Of a DNA stretch of 64,000 bases, positions 25,422 through 33,323 are shown piece by piece. The DNA lies in NCBI RefSeq assembly GCF_900103535.1, contig NZ_FNHQ01000010.1, forward strand, positions 22,839-86,838, in the 5' to 3' direction. Position 1 is the stretch's first letter; each line of letters starts with the position of its first letter. The DNA comes from Megasphaera paucivorans (GTDB lineage: Bacteria > Bacillota > Negativicutes > Veillonellales > Megasphaeraceae). A program made the translations under genes and the position numbers. Below the pieces are notes generated by a model. It made no database searches. It worked only from the letters and a program-made list of their open reading frames with translations, and had not been told where the DNA came from.

Positions 25422-26294
25422 ATGTTTAAAGCAGAAGGACTTATAACACCCGTAGTAACAGCATTAAATGAAAAAGAAGAATTCAATAAGGCGGAATATG
25501 TTACATTTATTGATCATTTAATTAAGGCAGGGGTCAGCGGCATTTTTCCCTTAGGTACAAATGGGGAATTTTATGCCTTCTCTATGAAAGAAAAGCTGGA
25601 AATCATCGAAGCGGCGGTAGAAGCTGTCAACGGACGCGTACCTGTATATGCCGGCACTGGTTGTGTTACGACCAAAGAAACGATTGAATTATCAAAAGCA
25701 GCGAAATCTATGCAGGTAGATTGTCTTTCTATTATTACCCCGTATTTTGTAAAAGCCTCTCAAGCGGATATTATTGCGCATTACAGTGAAATCGCAAAAA
25801 GTGTGGATATGCCTATTCTTATGTATAATATACCCGCTCGTACCGGCAATTCCATTGAATATAAAACAGTTAAAACCTTAGCAAAATTCCAGAATATCAT
25901 CGGAATTAAAGATTCCAGCGGTAATTTTGATACTATGCTGAAATATATTGAAAATACGGATCCGCGTCTGAATGTATTAGCTGGCAGCGATTCTCTTATT
26001 CTTTGGGCCTTATTGGCTGGCGGCAGCGGAGCTATATCCGGATGTTCCAATGTTTTCCCGGAACTGATGGTCAGCATTTACACGTATTGGAAAGAAGGAA
26101 ATATTGAAAAAGCAAACGAAGCCCAGAAGAAGATTCGTCCGTTCCGTAACGTTATGCAGATGGGAAATCCGAATTCTGTTGTTAAATTGGCAGTCAATAT
26201 GCGGGGCTATCATGTAGGACCGGCCCGTCAGCCGTCAAATTGTACTGATCCAGCTATCAAAGCCGCACTTGAAGACGTCTTTAAATTGTATTAA
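25422..26294 (+). CDS. DapA-family aldolase/dehydratase
   Basis: A class I aldolase of the dihydrodipicolinate synthase/N-acetylneuraminate lyase superfamily, 290 residues. The substrate loop GTNGEF, the catalytic Tyr in MYNIPARTG and the Schiff-base Lys in GIKDSSGN are all present. The GTNGE form and the location in a sugar-acid operon argue for a 2-keto-3-deoxy acid aldolase or dehydratase rather than lysine synthesis. The exact substrate is unknown. It follows the PdxA2-like gene by 75 bp with a good GGAGCG ribosome site. Confidence 0.85.
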   Translation: MFKAEGLITPVVTALNEKEEFNKAEYVTFIDHLIKAGVSGIFPLGTNGEFYAFSMKEKLEIIEAAVEAVNGRVPVYAGTGCVTTKETIELSKAAKSMQVDCLSIITPYFVKASQADIIAHYSEIAKSVDMPILMYNIPARTGNSIEYKTVKTLAKFQNIIGIKDSSGNFDTMLKYIENTDPRLNVLAGSDSLILWALLAGGSGAISGCSNVFPELMVSIYTYWKEGNIEKANEAQKKIRPFRNVMQMGNPNSVVKLAVNMRGYHVGPARQPSNCTDPAIKAALEDVFKLY

Positions 26295-26315
26295 TGCTTA
26301 GGAGGTTTATGAATT

Positions 26316-27293
26316 ATGGCAAAAATTGTTATTTCCCATAGATTACATGATGATGGAATGGCTGTATTGGAAAAATCAGGTGTCGATGTAGTTATTACTA
26401 ATAGCGGTGAACCGGAAGATATGTTGCCGGAATTAAAAGATGCAGATGGAGTCATTATACGTATTGGGCATATCGATAAAGCGACTATGGAACAATGTCC
26501 GAATCTTAAGGTTATAGCTCGCCCCGGTGTGGGAGTCGATAATGTCGATGTAAAAGGAGCTACTGAATTGGGAATACCGGTAGTTATTGCGCCGGGAGCC
26601 AATACACGTTCAGTGGCAGAGCATTCTATGGCTATGATGTTTGCTTGTGCCAAGGATATGCTGCATAGTGATATTGAAATGCGAAAAGGAAATTTTGCTG
26701 TTCGCAGTGCGTATAAGGCGTATGAATTATTTGGCAAAACGCTGGGTCTTGTCGGCTATGGTCATATTGGCAGCGTATTTGCTGAAATGGCGACAGGCAT
26801 TGGGATGAAAGTCCTTGTGTATGATCCATTTATTAATGAAGAAGTAGTAGAAAATCAGGGTTATGGGTATAGAGCTGATGTACATGACATTATTAAAGAA
26901 TCGGATGTTATTTCGGTACATACACCGCTGACACCGGAAACACGGGGGATGATAGGAGAAGCAGAATTGAAGATGATGAAACCTACAGCGATTGTGATCA
27001 ATTGTGCCCGCGGTGGTATTGTCGATGAAGCAGCTTTAGATAAAGCACTGACTGAAAATTGGATTCATAGCGCTGGTTTAGATGTTGTCGAACATGAACC
27101 CATAGATCCCAATGATCCTCTGTTTAAACATGAAAACATTATTGTTTCTCCACATATGGCGGGGCAAACGCAAGAAGCAGCCTCTGGAGTCGCTACGATG
27201 GCAGCCGAAGGAGCTGTAGCCATAGTCAATGGTCAAAAATGGGACAAAGTTTGTAATCCTAAAGCGTATGATCATTTACGGTGGCAAAAATAA
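26316..27293 (+). CDS. D-isomer-specific 2-hydroxyacid dehydrogenase
   Basis: An NAD(P)-dependent dehydrogenase of 325 residues in the 3-phosphoglycerate/glyoxylate/hydroxypyruvate reductase group. The Rossmann motif VGYGHIGSVFAE lies near residue 147. The catalytic Arg is in NCARGGIVDE, the Glu in VEHEPID, and the His in SPHMAGQT; all three are present. It is 21 bp after the aldolase gene. In this operon it probably interconverts a 2-keto acid and a D-2-hydroxy acid such as glycerate or tartronate semialdehyde products, but this is inference. Confidence 0.88.
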   Translation: MAKIVISHRLHDDGMAVLEKSGVDVVITNSGEPEDMLPELKDADGVIIRIGHIDKATMEQCPNLKVIARPGVGVDNVDVKGATELGIPVVIAPGANTRSVAEHSMAMMFACAKDMLHSDIEMRKGNFAVRSAYKAYELFGKTLGLVGYGHIGSVFAEMATGIGMKVLVYDPFINEEVVENQGYGYRADVHDIIKESDVISVHTPLTPETRGMIGEAELKMMKPTAIVINCARGGIVDEAALDKALTENWIHSAGLDVVEHEPIDPNDPLFKHENIIVSPHMAGQTQEAASGVATMAAEGAVAIVNGQKWDKVCNPKAYDHLRWQK

Positions 27294-27354
27294 TATAGAA
27301 TAGTTGTAAAAACTTTGTGATGGACAAAATATTTAATATTGAGGAGGATTATAT

Positions 27355-28677
27355 ATGTCGAGTCCAAATGAAACAACGATAGGGTTAGAAGTGCAACAAT
27401 CACAAAAACGTACACATGTTCGTTGGATTGTTGCAGCGATGATGTGGGCGGCTATCGCTATCAATTTTATTGATAGAACAACTCTTGCTATTGCAACTCC
27501 GCATATCATGAGGGATTTAAGTATTACAACCGAAGAAATGGGAATGTTAATGTCAGCTTTCTTTTTGTGTTATGCTTTATTGCAAATACCTGCCGGTTTT
27601 ATTTCGGAAAAAATTGGTCAGCGTAAAGCATTAGGCTTGTCCGTGCTTTGGTGGTCTATTGCAACGGGGCTTACTGGGGTGGCAACTGGTTTTAAGTCTT
27701 TGCTGGGATTGCGTATGATTTTGGGTGTTGGCGAAGCGGGAGCTTATCCGAGTAATGCTGCTATTACGAGAAATTGGTTTCCTAAAAGTGAACGAGCTAC
27801 AGTTGGAGGACTTTTTGACAGTGGGCAAAAGTTTGGAGGTGCTTTTGGAATACCTATTTTGACTTGGCTAATGATTCAAATTGGATGGCGGGAAACCTTT
27901 GCAGTTTTAGGCGTTTTAGGCGTTTTTTGGGCAGTTGCATGGCATTTTTTCTTTAAAGATGATCCGGCTAAACACAAAAGTGTCAATGCTTCTGAATTGT
28001 CATATATTAGAGATGGTGTTGATACTGCAAATGAAGACAAGACAATGCCGTGTAAGTGGTATCAGTTGTTGAAATATCGTAATGTTCAAGCTATGTGTAT
28101 TGGATTCTTTACAACTAATTATAGTTCTTATTTTTTCATCACATGGCTTCCTATGTATCTTATGAAAGATCGTGGTTTAAGCTTTGCAGAAATGGGGTTT
28201 GCAGCTTCACTTCCTCTGCTTTGTGGAGCTTTTGCAGAAGTTATTGCGGGCTGGGCTTCTGATAAAGTCCATTCATCTGGTAGATTTTCTCTTACTGCAA
28301 CTAGAAAAGGTTTTATGTGTGGTGGTTTGATTTTAGCGTCATTTATTGGATTTGCTGCAGTTACAGAATCATTGTATGTCACTTTATTCTTACTTTGTTG
28401 TGCTAAGTCGGGCACTGTTATTGCAGCTTCTCAGGTGTGGGCTATACCTAGTGAAATCGCTCCACGTAATATGACGGGTATCGTTGCTGGCATACAAAAC
28501 TGTATTGCTAACTTTGGTGGAGTGGTAGGTCCTATTGTTACAGGTTTTATTGTTGGATATACGGGACATTTTGAATTTGCTTTGTTATTTACAGCATTTT
28601 TACTCTTCTTAGGGTTATTAAATTACATTTTTTATTTGGGGAAAATTGAACCAATACAAATAAACGAAACAAAATAA
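27355..28677 (+). CDS. MFS transporter, anion:cation symporter (ACS) type
   Basis: A twelve-helix major facilitator of 440 residues, resembling the ACS family (GudP, ExuT and GarP sugar-acid importers). The first helix ends with INFIDRTTLAIATPHI, and the loop 2-3 signature is in GFISEKIGQRKALG. GEAGAYPSNAAITRNWFP is characteristic of ACS transporters. It should bring a sugar acid into the cell by proton symport and supply the surrounding enzymes. Its base composition is more AT-rich than the genes upstream, a feature shared with the next gene. Confidence 0.88.
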   Translation: MSSPNETTIGLEVQQSQKRTHVRWIVAAMMWAAIAINFIDRTTLAIATPHIMRDLSITTEEMGMLMSAFFLCYALLQIPAGFISEKIGQRKALGLSVLWWSIATGLTGVATGFKSLLGLRMILGVGEAGAYPSNAAITRNWFPKSERATVGGLFDSGQKFGGAFGIPILTWLMIQIGWRETFAVLGVLGVFWAVAWHFFFKDDPAKHKSVNASELSYIRDGVDTANEDKTMPCKWYQLLKYRNVQAMCIGFFTTNYSSYFFITWLPMYLMKDRGLSFAEMGFAASLPLLCGAFAEVIAGWASDKVHSSGRFSLTATRKGFMCGGLILASFIGFAAVTESLYVTLFLLCCAKSGTVIAASQVWAIPSEIAPRNMTGIVAGIQNCIANFGGVVGPIVTGFIVGYTGHFEFALLFTAFLLFLGLLNYIFYLGKIEPIQINETK

Positions 28678-28712
28678 GATGTTTTGTTTATTAAAAATGG
28701 GAGATGGTAGGT

Positions 28713-29996
28713 ATGCAATTGTTTGAGAATTTATTGAATGATGTACCAATACCAAAGTTTGTTAAAGTAAATTATCAAATCATACAGAATCATATAAAAA
28801 ATCCTGCAGATGAATTATGCCAAGCTATTCAGAAAAGAAATATTTTACAAAAAATTAAAGAAGGAGATTCTGTTTGTATTGCATGTGGAAGTCGTGAAAT
28901 AGCACATTTATCAGATATTGTGAGAGCATTAGTTCAGGAAATAAAAAAATATGGTGGACATCCCTTTATTATTCCTGCTATGGGGAGTCATGGTGGGTCA
29001 TCTGCTGAGGGACAAAGAGAAATTCTATTAAATTTCGGATTATCAGAAGAAAACGTAGGAGCTCCTATTAAAGCTACAATGGAAACTATTTATGTTGGGA
29101 AATCAGCTTCAGGATTAGAAGTGAGATTGGATAAATATGCATCTGAGGCAGACTGGATTATTCCAGTAGGTAGAATAAAACCACATACTGCTTTTCATGG
29201 AATTATTGAAAGTGGTATTCAAAAGATGATTACGATTGGTATGGGAAAACAACACGGTGCTAATATTTGTCATTCGCGTGGGTTTGGACAAATGTCAAAA
29301 AATATTCATGAATTTGCTCATACAACACTAGAGCATTATCCGAATATTAATGCGATTGGTATAATTGAAAACGCTTATCATGAAACTTATAAAATTATTG
29401 CATTTCCACATGATACAATTGAAGCAGAAGAACCTGGATATTTAGAAGAAGCGCGAGCATTAATGCCTAAAATTCCTTTTAAGAAAGTAGATGCGATTTT
29501 TGTAGATGAATTAGGAAAAAATATTAGCGGAACGGGGGCTGATCCTAATATAATTGGACGGTCTCCTGTTATGGGACAATGGGAACCTAATGCCGATTCA
29601 ATTGTTATGTTTGATCTAACAGATGAATCTCATGGAAATGTAACTGGTATTGGGAATGCGGATGTAACTACAATGCGTGTATATAAAAAATTTAATATGG
29701 AAGCTACCTATCCCAATAATATTACAAGTTTAGTTCCTAAAGCTGCAAAAATTCCACCAGTTATGCCAAATGATAAATTAGCTATGAAATTTGGATTAAA
29801 AATTTGTTTTAATGCTGATCCAAAATATGGACCTAAGGTTGTTTGGTTGCATAATACGCTCATGATGAAACGATTTTGGGTTTCTGAAGGATTAATTCCA
29901 GAAGTGGAATTAATCCATAATTTGAAAATTATTTCTGAACCTCAAAAGATTACATTTAATAATGATGACAATGTTGTTAATTGGAATTGGGATTAG
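28713..29996 (+). CDS. LarA-like (DUF2088) protein
   Basis: A 427-residue relative of nickel-dependent lactate racemase (LarA/DUF2088). The N-terminal Rossmann-like half has MGSHGGSSAEGQREIL and the substrate region has GRIKPHTAFHG. The SDHTRP motif of true lactate racemase is not visible, and the region that holds the pincer-bearing Lys in LarA reads differently (IESGIQKMITIGMGK). No larB/larC/larE pincer cofactor genes lie nearby. It may act on another 2-hydroxy acid. ATG 28713 is better placed than 28704, which runs into GGGAG. The gene is distinctly AT-rich. Confidence 0.75.
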   Translation: MQLFENLLNDVPIPKFVKVNYQIIQNHIKNPADELCQAIQKRNILQKIKEGDSVCIACGSREIAHLSDIVRALVQEIKKYGGHPFIIPAMGSHGGSSAEGQREILLNFGLSEENVGAPIKATMETIYVGKSASGLEVRLDKYASEADWIIPVGRIKPHTAFHGIIESGIQKMITIGMGKQHGANICHSRGFGQMSKNIHEFAHTTLEHYPNINAIGIIENAYHETYKIIAFPHDTIEAEEPGYLEEARALMPKIPFKKVDAIFVDELGKNISGTGADPNIIGRSPVMGQWEPNADSIVMFDLTDESHGNVTGIGNADVTTMRVYKKFNMEATYPNNITSLVPKAAKIPPVMPNDKLAMKFGLKICFNADPKYGPKVVWLHNTLMMKRFWVSEGLIPEVELIHNLKIISEPQKITFNNDDNVVNWNWD

Positions 29997-30026
29997 GAAT
30001 TATAGTTATTGGGAGGTAGAAATAGT

Positions 30027-31175
30027 ATGAAACAATATCAATTGACGATTCCGGCTATTACCTATGCAGGACAAGGAAGTATAGAAAAAATTACGGAAAT
30101 CATTGAACGTGAACAGGTTCGTTCTATCCTTATTTTTACGGATAAGGGGGTACGGGAATCTGGGCTTACCAAGCGAATTGAAGAACTTTGTTCTAAGAAT
30201 AGTTACACTGTTATTGATGATCTTGCATCGGAACCGTCGTACCAGGATGTAGAACGAGTTATTGAAGAAACGAGAGGGGCTTCCATTGATTTTATTGTAG
30301 GTGTAGGCGGCGGCAGCGTTATGGATGCTTCCAAGCTGGCCAGCATTGTAATCGGAGCCGAATATAGCGTTCGTGATCTTTTGCAAGATCCGACGATTGC
30401 TAAAAAATATATTAAAACAGTAATGATTCCTACGACCTGCGGCACTGGTTCGGAGGCTACATGCAATGCTATTGTTGCTATTCCGGAAAAACAATCGAAG
30501 CAGGGCATTGTGAATAACTGCATGATTCCTGACTATGTCATACTGGATGCCGATATGATCAACCATCTGCCGCCTAAGATTATTGCTGCGACCGGTGTAG
30601 ATGCATTGGCTCATGTAGTAGAATGCTTTACGTCCAAAAAAGCAACGATTCTTAGTGATACCTATGCCAAAGAAGGTGCTTGCAAAATTTTTCATAATAT
30701 CCGTGAAGCGTATGCGGATGCGGCGAACATGGACGCGAAAATGGAAATGATGATGGGTGCTTTTTATGGCGGAATTGCTATTACCGGGTCGGGAACGACG
30801 GCTGTTCATGCATTGTCATACCCATTAGGCGGCAAATACCATATTGCTCATGGTGTATCGAATGCCATTCTTTTCGCCCATGTCATGGAATTTAATAAGG
30901 ATGCCTGTGCCGATCGGCTTGCGCTGCTTTGTGATGCCGTATATCCGGAAAAATACAATGAGTCCGTAAATGTCAAAGCAGATTATATTATTGAAGAAAT
31001 AAAAGATATTGTAGACAAAGTAAATATTCCGACAAATTTGGAAGAATTAGGTGTAAAAGCCGAAGATCTCGATTTTCTTGTAGAAGCAGGCAGTCAGCAG
31101 CAACGGTTATTGGTGAATAATTGCAAGGAATTGTCTTTGGATGATATCCGCTATATCTATAAGAAATTGTTTTAA
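30027..31175 (+). CDS. Iron-containing alcohol dehydrogenase
   Basis: A group III Fe-dependent alcohol dehydrogenase of 382 residues. The NAD-binding GVGGGSVMDASK and the TTCGTGSEAT signature are present, as are the metal ligands in GVDALAHVVEC and KYHIAHGVSNAILFAHVMEFN. Relatives reduce or oxidise small alcohols and semialdehydes such as lactaldehyde, 1,3-propanediol, hydroxybutyrate and glycerol. As the last gene of the sugar-acid operon it probably disposes of an aldehyde product or balances NADH. ATG 30027 follows GGGAGG; the longer reading from TTG 30009 runs through that site. Confidence 0.9.
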   Translation: MKQYQLTIPAITYAGQGSIEKITEIIEREQVRSILIFTDKGVRESGLTKRIEELCSKNSYTVIDDLASEPSYQDVERVIEETRGASIDFIVGVGGGSVMDASKLASIVIGAEYSVRDLLQDPTIAKKYIKTVMIPTTCGTGSEATCNAIVAIPEKQSKQGIVNNCMIPDYVILDADMINHLPPKIIAATGVDALAHVVECFTSKKATILSDTYAKEGACKIFHNIREAYADAANMDAKMEMMMGAFYGGIAITGSGTTAVHALSYPLGGKYHIAHGVSNAILFAHVMEFNKDACADRLALLCDAVYPEKYNESVNVKADYIIEEIKDIVDKVNIPTNLEELGVKAEDLDFLVEAGSQQQRLLVNNCKELSLDDIRYIYKKLF

Positions 31176-31227
31176 AAATATTGGTTTCATTGTGATCGAT
31201 TATATAACAAATGATATATAGTATTTT

Positions 31228-31266
31228 GCTGGATTCTGTTTGTATAGGATCCAGCTTTTATTTTTG
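31228..31266 (+). terminator. Terminator of the sugar-acid operon
   Basis: Stem GCTGGATT / GATCCAGC, loop of 12, then TTTTATTTTTGG. Confidence 0.8.
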
Positions 31267-31347
31267 GATAATTTATACTATATAAGTTATATTAAAAAAC
31301 ATAAAAATATATATATTCTACTTTTATTCATGAGAAACAATTAAATG

Positions 31348-31482
31348 TGTTATAATTTAATCATTGACATATATGCTGCATACTTGTCAATAGAGACGTA
31401 GAAGTGTTTGTGTTCTCGGCCGCGCGATTGATAGGATACCGTTTGCTGCGGTTTCTTAAGATGCAGCGGGAGGAAGTTTTTG
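31348..31482 (+). promoter_or_regulatory. Extended -10 promoter and structured leader of the thiT-like gene
   Basis: An extended -10 (TGTTATAAT, 31348-31356) would give a leader of about 120 nt. Near its end, 31439-31449 can pair with 31463-31473 (GCTGC/GCAGC core, three G-U pairs and a CC/GG end), covering the GGGAGG ribosome site. No TPP aptamer motifs (CTGAGA, ACCTGATCTGGATAA) are visible. Translational control by an unassigned leader is inferred. Confidence 0.4.
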
Positions 31483-32016
31483 ATGATGCATACTCGTTTT
31501 AACATGATAGTGGAAGCCGGTCTGGCCATTGCTTTGACGTATATCCTTAGTCTTATTATTTTGTTCCAATTGCCGCAAGGGGGGGCTATTCATCCCGCCA
31601 GCATGGCTCCGCTTATCTTTTTTGCTTTTCGCTGGGGCGGACGAAAAGGGATATTAGTCGGGGTCGTATATGGGATGTTCCATTTCCTGCTGGGACTAAA
31701 ATTTACGATTCATCCCATGAGTATTATATTGGATTACCTTATGGGGTACGGAATATTGGGAATTGCCGGATTTATCAGACCGTCTGCTTGTTGGAAAATA
31801 GCGGCGGGAACGCTGCTGGCTTGCATGGGGCGATGTGCGCTTTCCATTATATCCGGGGCGGTCATATTTGCAGCCTATGCTCCTAAGGGACAAAATCCGT
31901 GGATATACTCCGCTATATATAATGTTTCTTATATTGTACCGGAAATGATTTTAACCGTTATTGTCGCTTATATTTTTTACCCCAGGATTAAAAATAAGAT
32001 ATTGGAATTTCGATAG
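31483..32016 (+). CDS. thiT: ThiT-like ECF transporter S component
   Basis: A small integral membrane protein of 177 residues with about six helices, resembling ThiT, the thiamine-binding S component of energy-coupling factor transporters. Family features visible are GGAIHPASMAPL, FAFRWGGRKG, and HPMSIILDYLMGYGILGIAGF. It would work with a shared EcfA-EcfA'-EcfT energising module encoded elsewhere. Three start codons are stacked (TTG 31480, ATG 31483, ATG 31486); ATG 31483 is nine bases from GGGAGG. It is a single-gene transcript with a long leader. Confidence 0.85.
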   Translation: MMHTRFNMIVEAGLAIALTYILSLIILFQLPQGGAIHPASMAPLIFFAFRWGGRKGILVGVVYGMFHFLLGLKFTIHPMSIILDYLMGYGILGIAGFIRPSACWKIAAGTLLACMGRCALSIISGAVIFAAYAPKGQNPWIYSAIYNVSYIVPEMILTVIVAYIFYPRIKNKILEFR

Positions 32017-32065
32017 GGGAGAGACATATGGCAGGATACAATTGGCTGCCGACGTGTAGGCATGT

Positions 32066-32107
32066 AAAAAAACAATCTTTTCGAACCTAGCAGGTTCAAA
32101 AAGATTG
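32066..32107 (-). terminator. Terminator of the minus-strand membrane-anchored gene
   Basis: Stem CAATCTTTT-CGAACCT / AGGTTCA-AAAAGATTG (32073-32107). On the minus strand it is followed by a run of seven T residues (32072-32066). Confidence 0.82.
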
Positions 32108-32147
32108 CTTTCTGCCGCGATATGACAGACACGGTCTGTTTTCTTGT

Positions 32148-33188
32148 TTATGTTTCTGGCAACGCATTGGCCAGTTTCCATGTTGTACCGTCTTTAAAAT
32201 GAATGGCAGTCACCGATAGGGAGGCTGTTGTTGCGGAAAGATCGGTGTATCCGATGAGTGTATATTGAGAAGGAATCAACGGATTCAGAAGAAATTGACT
32301 GGTGCGGACTGTTTCTGCAGAATCAGGATAGATTGATACATCGGCATAATAAAGCAGTGTATTGTCATCGCTGCGCTGCAGTGTATACGCAGCTTGTATA
32401 TCCTTGATGCGTTCCGGATTTCCTTTGATGATAGGTGTATACTGGAGACGCAGGAAGGTTTGTTTGTTATCGTTGCTGCGGACCAGCTGAGAGGATAACC
32501 GGCTGAGGGTGACAAGGCGGTTGATTTTATCTCGGACCGGTTGGTTATATGCTGCTAATTCACTTTCGTAAGCGCTGTGCAGGCTTTTGAGAAACGTATC
32601 TGCATGTGTGATCCCGGTGATATGCCAGTCGTTTTTATCATAGCGGGTCATAATGACGGTTCCGGTTATATTTTTGTTGAGAAGGTCTTGATGGAAGGTT
32701 ATATCTATTTCTGCTGTGTTGTCATCTATGCGGCGGCTGAAGGAAGAAGAGACATAATGCCAGCCCTTCATGGGTATGGGAAAACCAAATGTACGGAGCC
32801 GGTTGTCCATATCTTGTTCTGTTTTCTTAAACGAAGGAGTATCTATGTCTCCGGTGATACGGCAATGCAGGTATGTTTGTGTGTTGGCCGTGAATTGCGT
32901 TTTTAGCGGCCGCCATGCTAATTGCAGCAGAAAAGATGGTTGTTCTGCTGTATCGGTATCTTGGATCATAGCATCAAACAGCTGGCCGGAGATGGCTGTT
33001 CCGTCCGTCATTTCCTCAAAGGCCGAGGCATCGCCGGACTGGGCAGCGGTAATGATGCGCGATAAGGAATAATCAGGAGTTGCTTTATACATATATCTAT
33101 ATGTATAGGCGGCAGCAGCCAAACATAGTATAATAATACATAAGGCAGTCCAGATAGAAATATCCGGAGCAGGAATGCGGCGTTTCAT
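32148..33188 (-). CDS. Membrane-anchored protein, possibly DUF2939-related
   Basis: A 346-residue protein with one N-terminal membrane helix (about residues 12-30) and an extracytoplasmic remainder. The first segment after the helix (TPDYSLSRIITAAQSGDASAFEEM) resembles the DUF2939 pattern of short helices followed by an acidic region, but I do not recognise it firmly. No enzyme motif is visible. It stands alone between a terminator and the nucleoside kinase gene in the opposite direction. It is probably an envelope protein of unknown function. Confidence 0.6.
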   Translation of the reverse strand: MKRRIPAPDISIWTALCIIILCLAAAAYTYRYMYKATPDYSLSRIITAAQSGDASAFEEMTDGTAISGQLFDAMIQDTDTAEQPSFLLQLAWRPLKTQFTANTQTYLHCRITGDIDTPSFKKTEQDMDNRLRTFGFPIPMKGWHYVSSSFSRRIDDNTAEIDITFHQDLLNKNITGTVIMTRYDKNDWHITGITHADTFLKSLHSAYESELAAYNQPVRDKINRLVTLSRLSSQLVRSNDNKQTFLRLQYTPIIKGNPERIKDIQAAYTLQRSDDNTLLYYADVSIYPDSAETVRTSQFLLNPLIPSQYTLIGYTDLSATTASLSVTAIHFKDGTTWKLANALPET

Positions 33189-33286
33189 AGGAATCCTTCT
33201 TTCCTGACAAGTCTTTTGTCACGTGCTTTCATTATAGCACATTTATCGGCAGAAAAAGGAAAATGGTATATTTTCCTGAATAGTTT

Positions 33287-33308
33287 AACATGATATACGT
33301 ATCATGTT
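33287..33308. promoter_or_regulatory. 22-nt palindrome upstream of the nucleoside kinase
   Basis: Perfect arms AACATGATA / TATCATGTT around TACG, ending 15 bases before the ATG. A second hairpin (AGGAAAAT / ATTTTCCT) lies at 33257-33277. The palindrome may be a repressor operator overlapping the promoter. Confidence 0.4.
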
Positions 33309-33323
33309 TCTGGAGATGAGTAT

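Noticed and set aside
31364..31482. TPP riboswitch before thiT
   Set aside because: The conserved CTGAGA and ACCTGATCTGGATAA elements are absent, so I do not call one.
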